DNA of 64,000 bases from Adineta vaga (lineage: Eukaryota; Rotifera): assembly GCA_021613535.1 (NCBI GenBank), contig CP075497.1:9796001-9860000 (forward strand), read 5' to 3'. Numbering within the stretch: position 1 is the first letter of the stretch; each line of letters begins with the position of its first letter. The notes under the pieces were generated by a model. The model had not been told where the DNA came from, ran no database searches, and worked only from the letters and a program-made list of their open reading frames with translations. A program made the position numbers and the translations under genes. This document shows, one piece after another, positions 62,818 to 64,000 of this stretch.

Positions 62818-64000
62818 ATGATGACGAATAATAATAATATAGAAGATCAACGATGGAAATTATTAGATAAAGAACGATTTCAAACATTTTTTGATTCCGA
62901 TGGTCGTTTGGTGAAAGAACATGAATTTAGAAAAGCTGTTTTCAAAGGTGAGAGGTAGGTCTGAATATTAAATAAATTAATAATCAGCATATATGTGAAT
63001 AATAAAGATTAGCTTTTGTAGAAATATGTATGAGTTACAAGTCATCTTAATTTTTTACCCATTTTGAATACTAGTAATGATTCATTTTTAATTATTTAGG
63101 CGGTATCAATAGTAATCTTCGGCCGCAAGCATGGAAATATCTTTTTGGTTTCTATCCACCACTTCTTTCTAAAACGTAAGATCAACATTTTTGTTCAATT
63201 CGTTTTTCATGATTGTTTGTTTTCTCTTCATATTAGAGAACAAGAAACTATTGATGTTGAACGTAAATTATGTTATGATTTTATGTGTGAACGATGTGAA
63301 AAAGAAATGCCAGAAGAACGTAAATTTGTACATTGACTACTTTTTCATCTTTAATTTTAATGTTACTTTAGTCCGTTCACAATTATCGCATCTATCCGCA
63401 AATAAAGTTAAAGAACCTCTTAGTCCAAATGAAATATTCTTTTCTATTCAACAACGTATCGAAGCTTATAAACCTAAACTAAATTGGAATGAAATGGATC
63501 GTCATGTTCGACTTATTGCTAAAGATTTACACCGAACTGATTTTATATCATCGGAAAAACGACCAGATAATTATAATTACGGTCCATTAACACGTTTACT
63601 TGTTGCATTTGCTTCTTATCATCCGAATATCGGTTATTCCCAAGGTATTCTTGTTCTAAATTATACAAAAGACGTGTTTAATATTTTATATTTGTTAGGT
63701 ATGAATGATATGGCTCATTGTTTTCTACATGTATTTTCTTTCAATGAACATGAAGCTTATTTCTGCTTTGCTTATTATATCACACAATCGGGCGAACATT
63801 TTACAGAAAAAGGTATCGCACATAAAATAAAACAATTGCCGAAACTAGTGGAAATTGTTGATCAATTATTATATGATCGAATATTATCACTCAATGTTGA
63901 ATTATGGACATTTTGTCATCGTATGTACTAATGTTATTGCTCATGATTTAATAATGATTTTTTGATAGGATGGTTATTTTTATGTTTTCGTCGTGAATTT
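62818..64000 (+). CDS. TBC-domain Rab GTPase-activating protein (TBC1D25-like), partial
   Basis: Exons 62818-62947, 63100-63175, 63237-63319, 63372-63643, 63699-63920 and 63969 to the window end. The protein starts MMTNNNNIEDQRWKLLDKER, FQTFFDSDGRLVKEHEFRKAVFKGGINSNLRPQAWKYLFG, the opening of a TBC domain. The dual-finger motifs are present: IAKDLHRTD (catalytic Arg) and NIGYSQGMNDM (catalytic Gln). HEAYFCFAYY and CHRWLFLCFRREF follow before the sequence is cut. The pattern fits TBC1D25/TBC1D15-17-type GAPs; the short N-terminus without a long leader fits neither exactly. It accelerates GTP hydrolysis on Rab proteins. The window end truncates the C-terminus. Confidence 0.88.

Overview
This is a 64 kb piece of an animal nuclear genome, AT-rich and dense in genes. 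Nearly every gene is cut by short phase-variable GT-AG introns, mostly 50-60 nt. The content is metazoan: two innexins, a vasopressin/oxytocin-neurophysin precursor, a FAM20-type secretory kinase, a Ly6/quiver-like protein, LIV-1 zinc transporters, beta-tubulin and U2SURP. The compact introns, short intergenic gaps and frequent splice-acceptor-like sequence directly before start codons would suit a rotifer, quite possibly bdelloid, but that is an inference from gene style and not a species identification. I see no prokaryotic operon, CRISPR array, rRNA or tRNA.

Layout. 0-8.4 kb: the 3' end of mevalonate diphosphate decarboxylase, then two GM2-activator-like lipid-binding genes (+) flanking two LIV-1 ZIP zinc transporters (-). 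9.9-13.4 kb: two tandem innexin genes. 14.2-17.1 kb: a p24/TMED10 cargo receptor followed closely by a PDIA4/ERp72 disulfide isomerase, both serving the early secretory pathway. 17.6-19.4 kb: STAM (ESCRT-0). 19.9-22.6 kb: an unusual ARM-like/TIR/SAM-like protein ending in a CaaX prenylation box. 22.7-25.7 kb (-): FAM20C-like Golgi kinase. 26.7-31.9 kb (-): U2SURP/SR140 splicing factor. 32.1-32.7 kb: Ly6/quiver-like GPI protein, divergent from U2SURP. 33.3-35.0 kb: vWA-domain protein. 36.1-38.2 kb (-): RING-H2 ubiquitin ligase. 38.7-39.2 kb (-): vasopressin/oxytocin-like prohormone. 39.9-42.6 kb (-): ABCD-type peroxisomal half-transporter. 42.9-44.9 kb (-): a divergent beta-tubulin. 44.9-48.6 kb: gene-poor. 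48.6-50.3 kb: a diverged, possibly Rel-homology protein. 51.0-56.2 kb: a large BAHD1/winged-eye-like BAH protein. 56.9-57.4 kb: ribosomal protein uL14/RPL23. 57.5-58.2 kb (-): an unknown single-exon gene. 58.45-59.75 kb: a decayed ACTR10 (Arp11) pseudogene. 60.1-64.0 kb: steroid 5-alpha-reductase, a PWWP protein and a TBC Rab-GAP packed head to tail on one strand.

The most unusual items are the TIR protein with a new-looking domain order and lipid anchor, a complete neurophysin prohormone with a Thr4/Ile8 nonapeptide, the ACTR10 pseudogene, acceptor-next-to-ATG signatures suggesting spliced-leader trans-splicing in operon-like clusters, and a beta-tubulin lacking its polyglutamate tail. Exon joins were made by eye from reading frame, GT-AG borders and paralog comparison. 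For the GM2A, innexin, TMED10, PDIA4, STAM, TIR, FAM20C, Ly6, vWA, RING, prohormone, Rel-like, BAH, RPL23 and SRD5A genes the joined exon lengths total a whole number of codons. ZIP, ABCD, tubulin and U2SURP exon borders are less exact.
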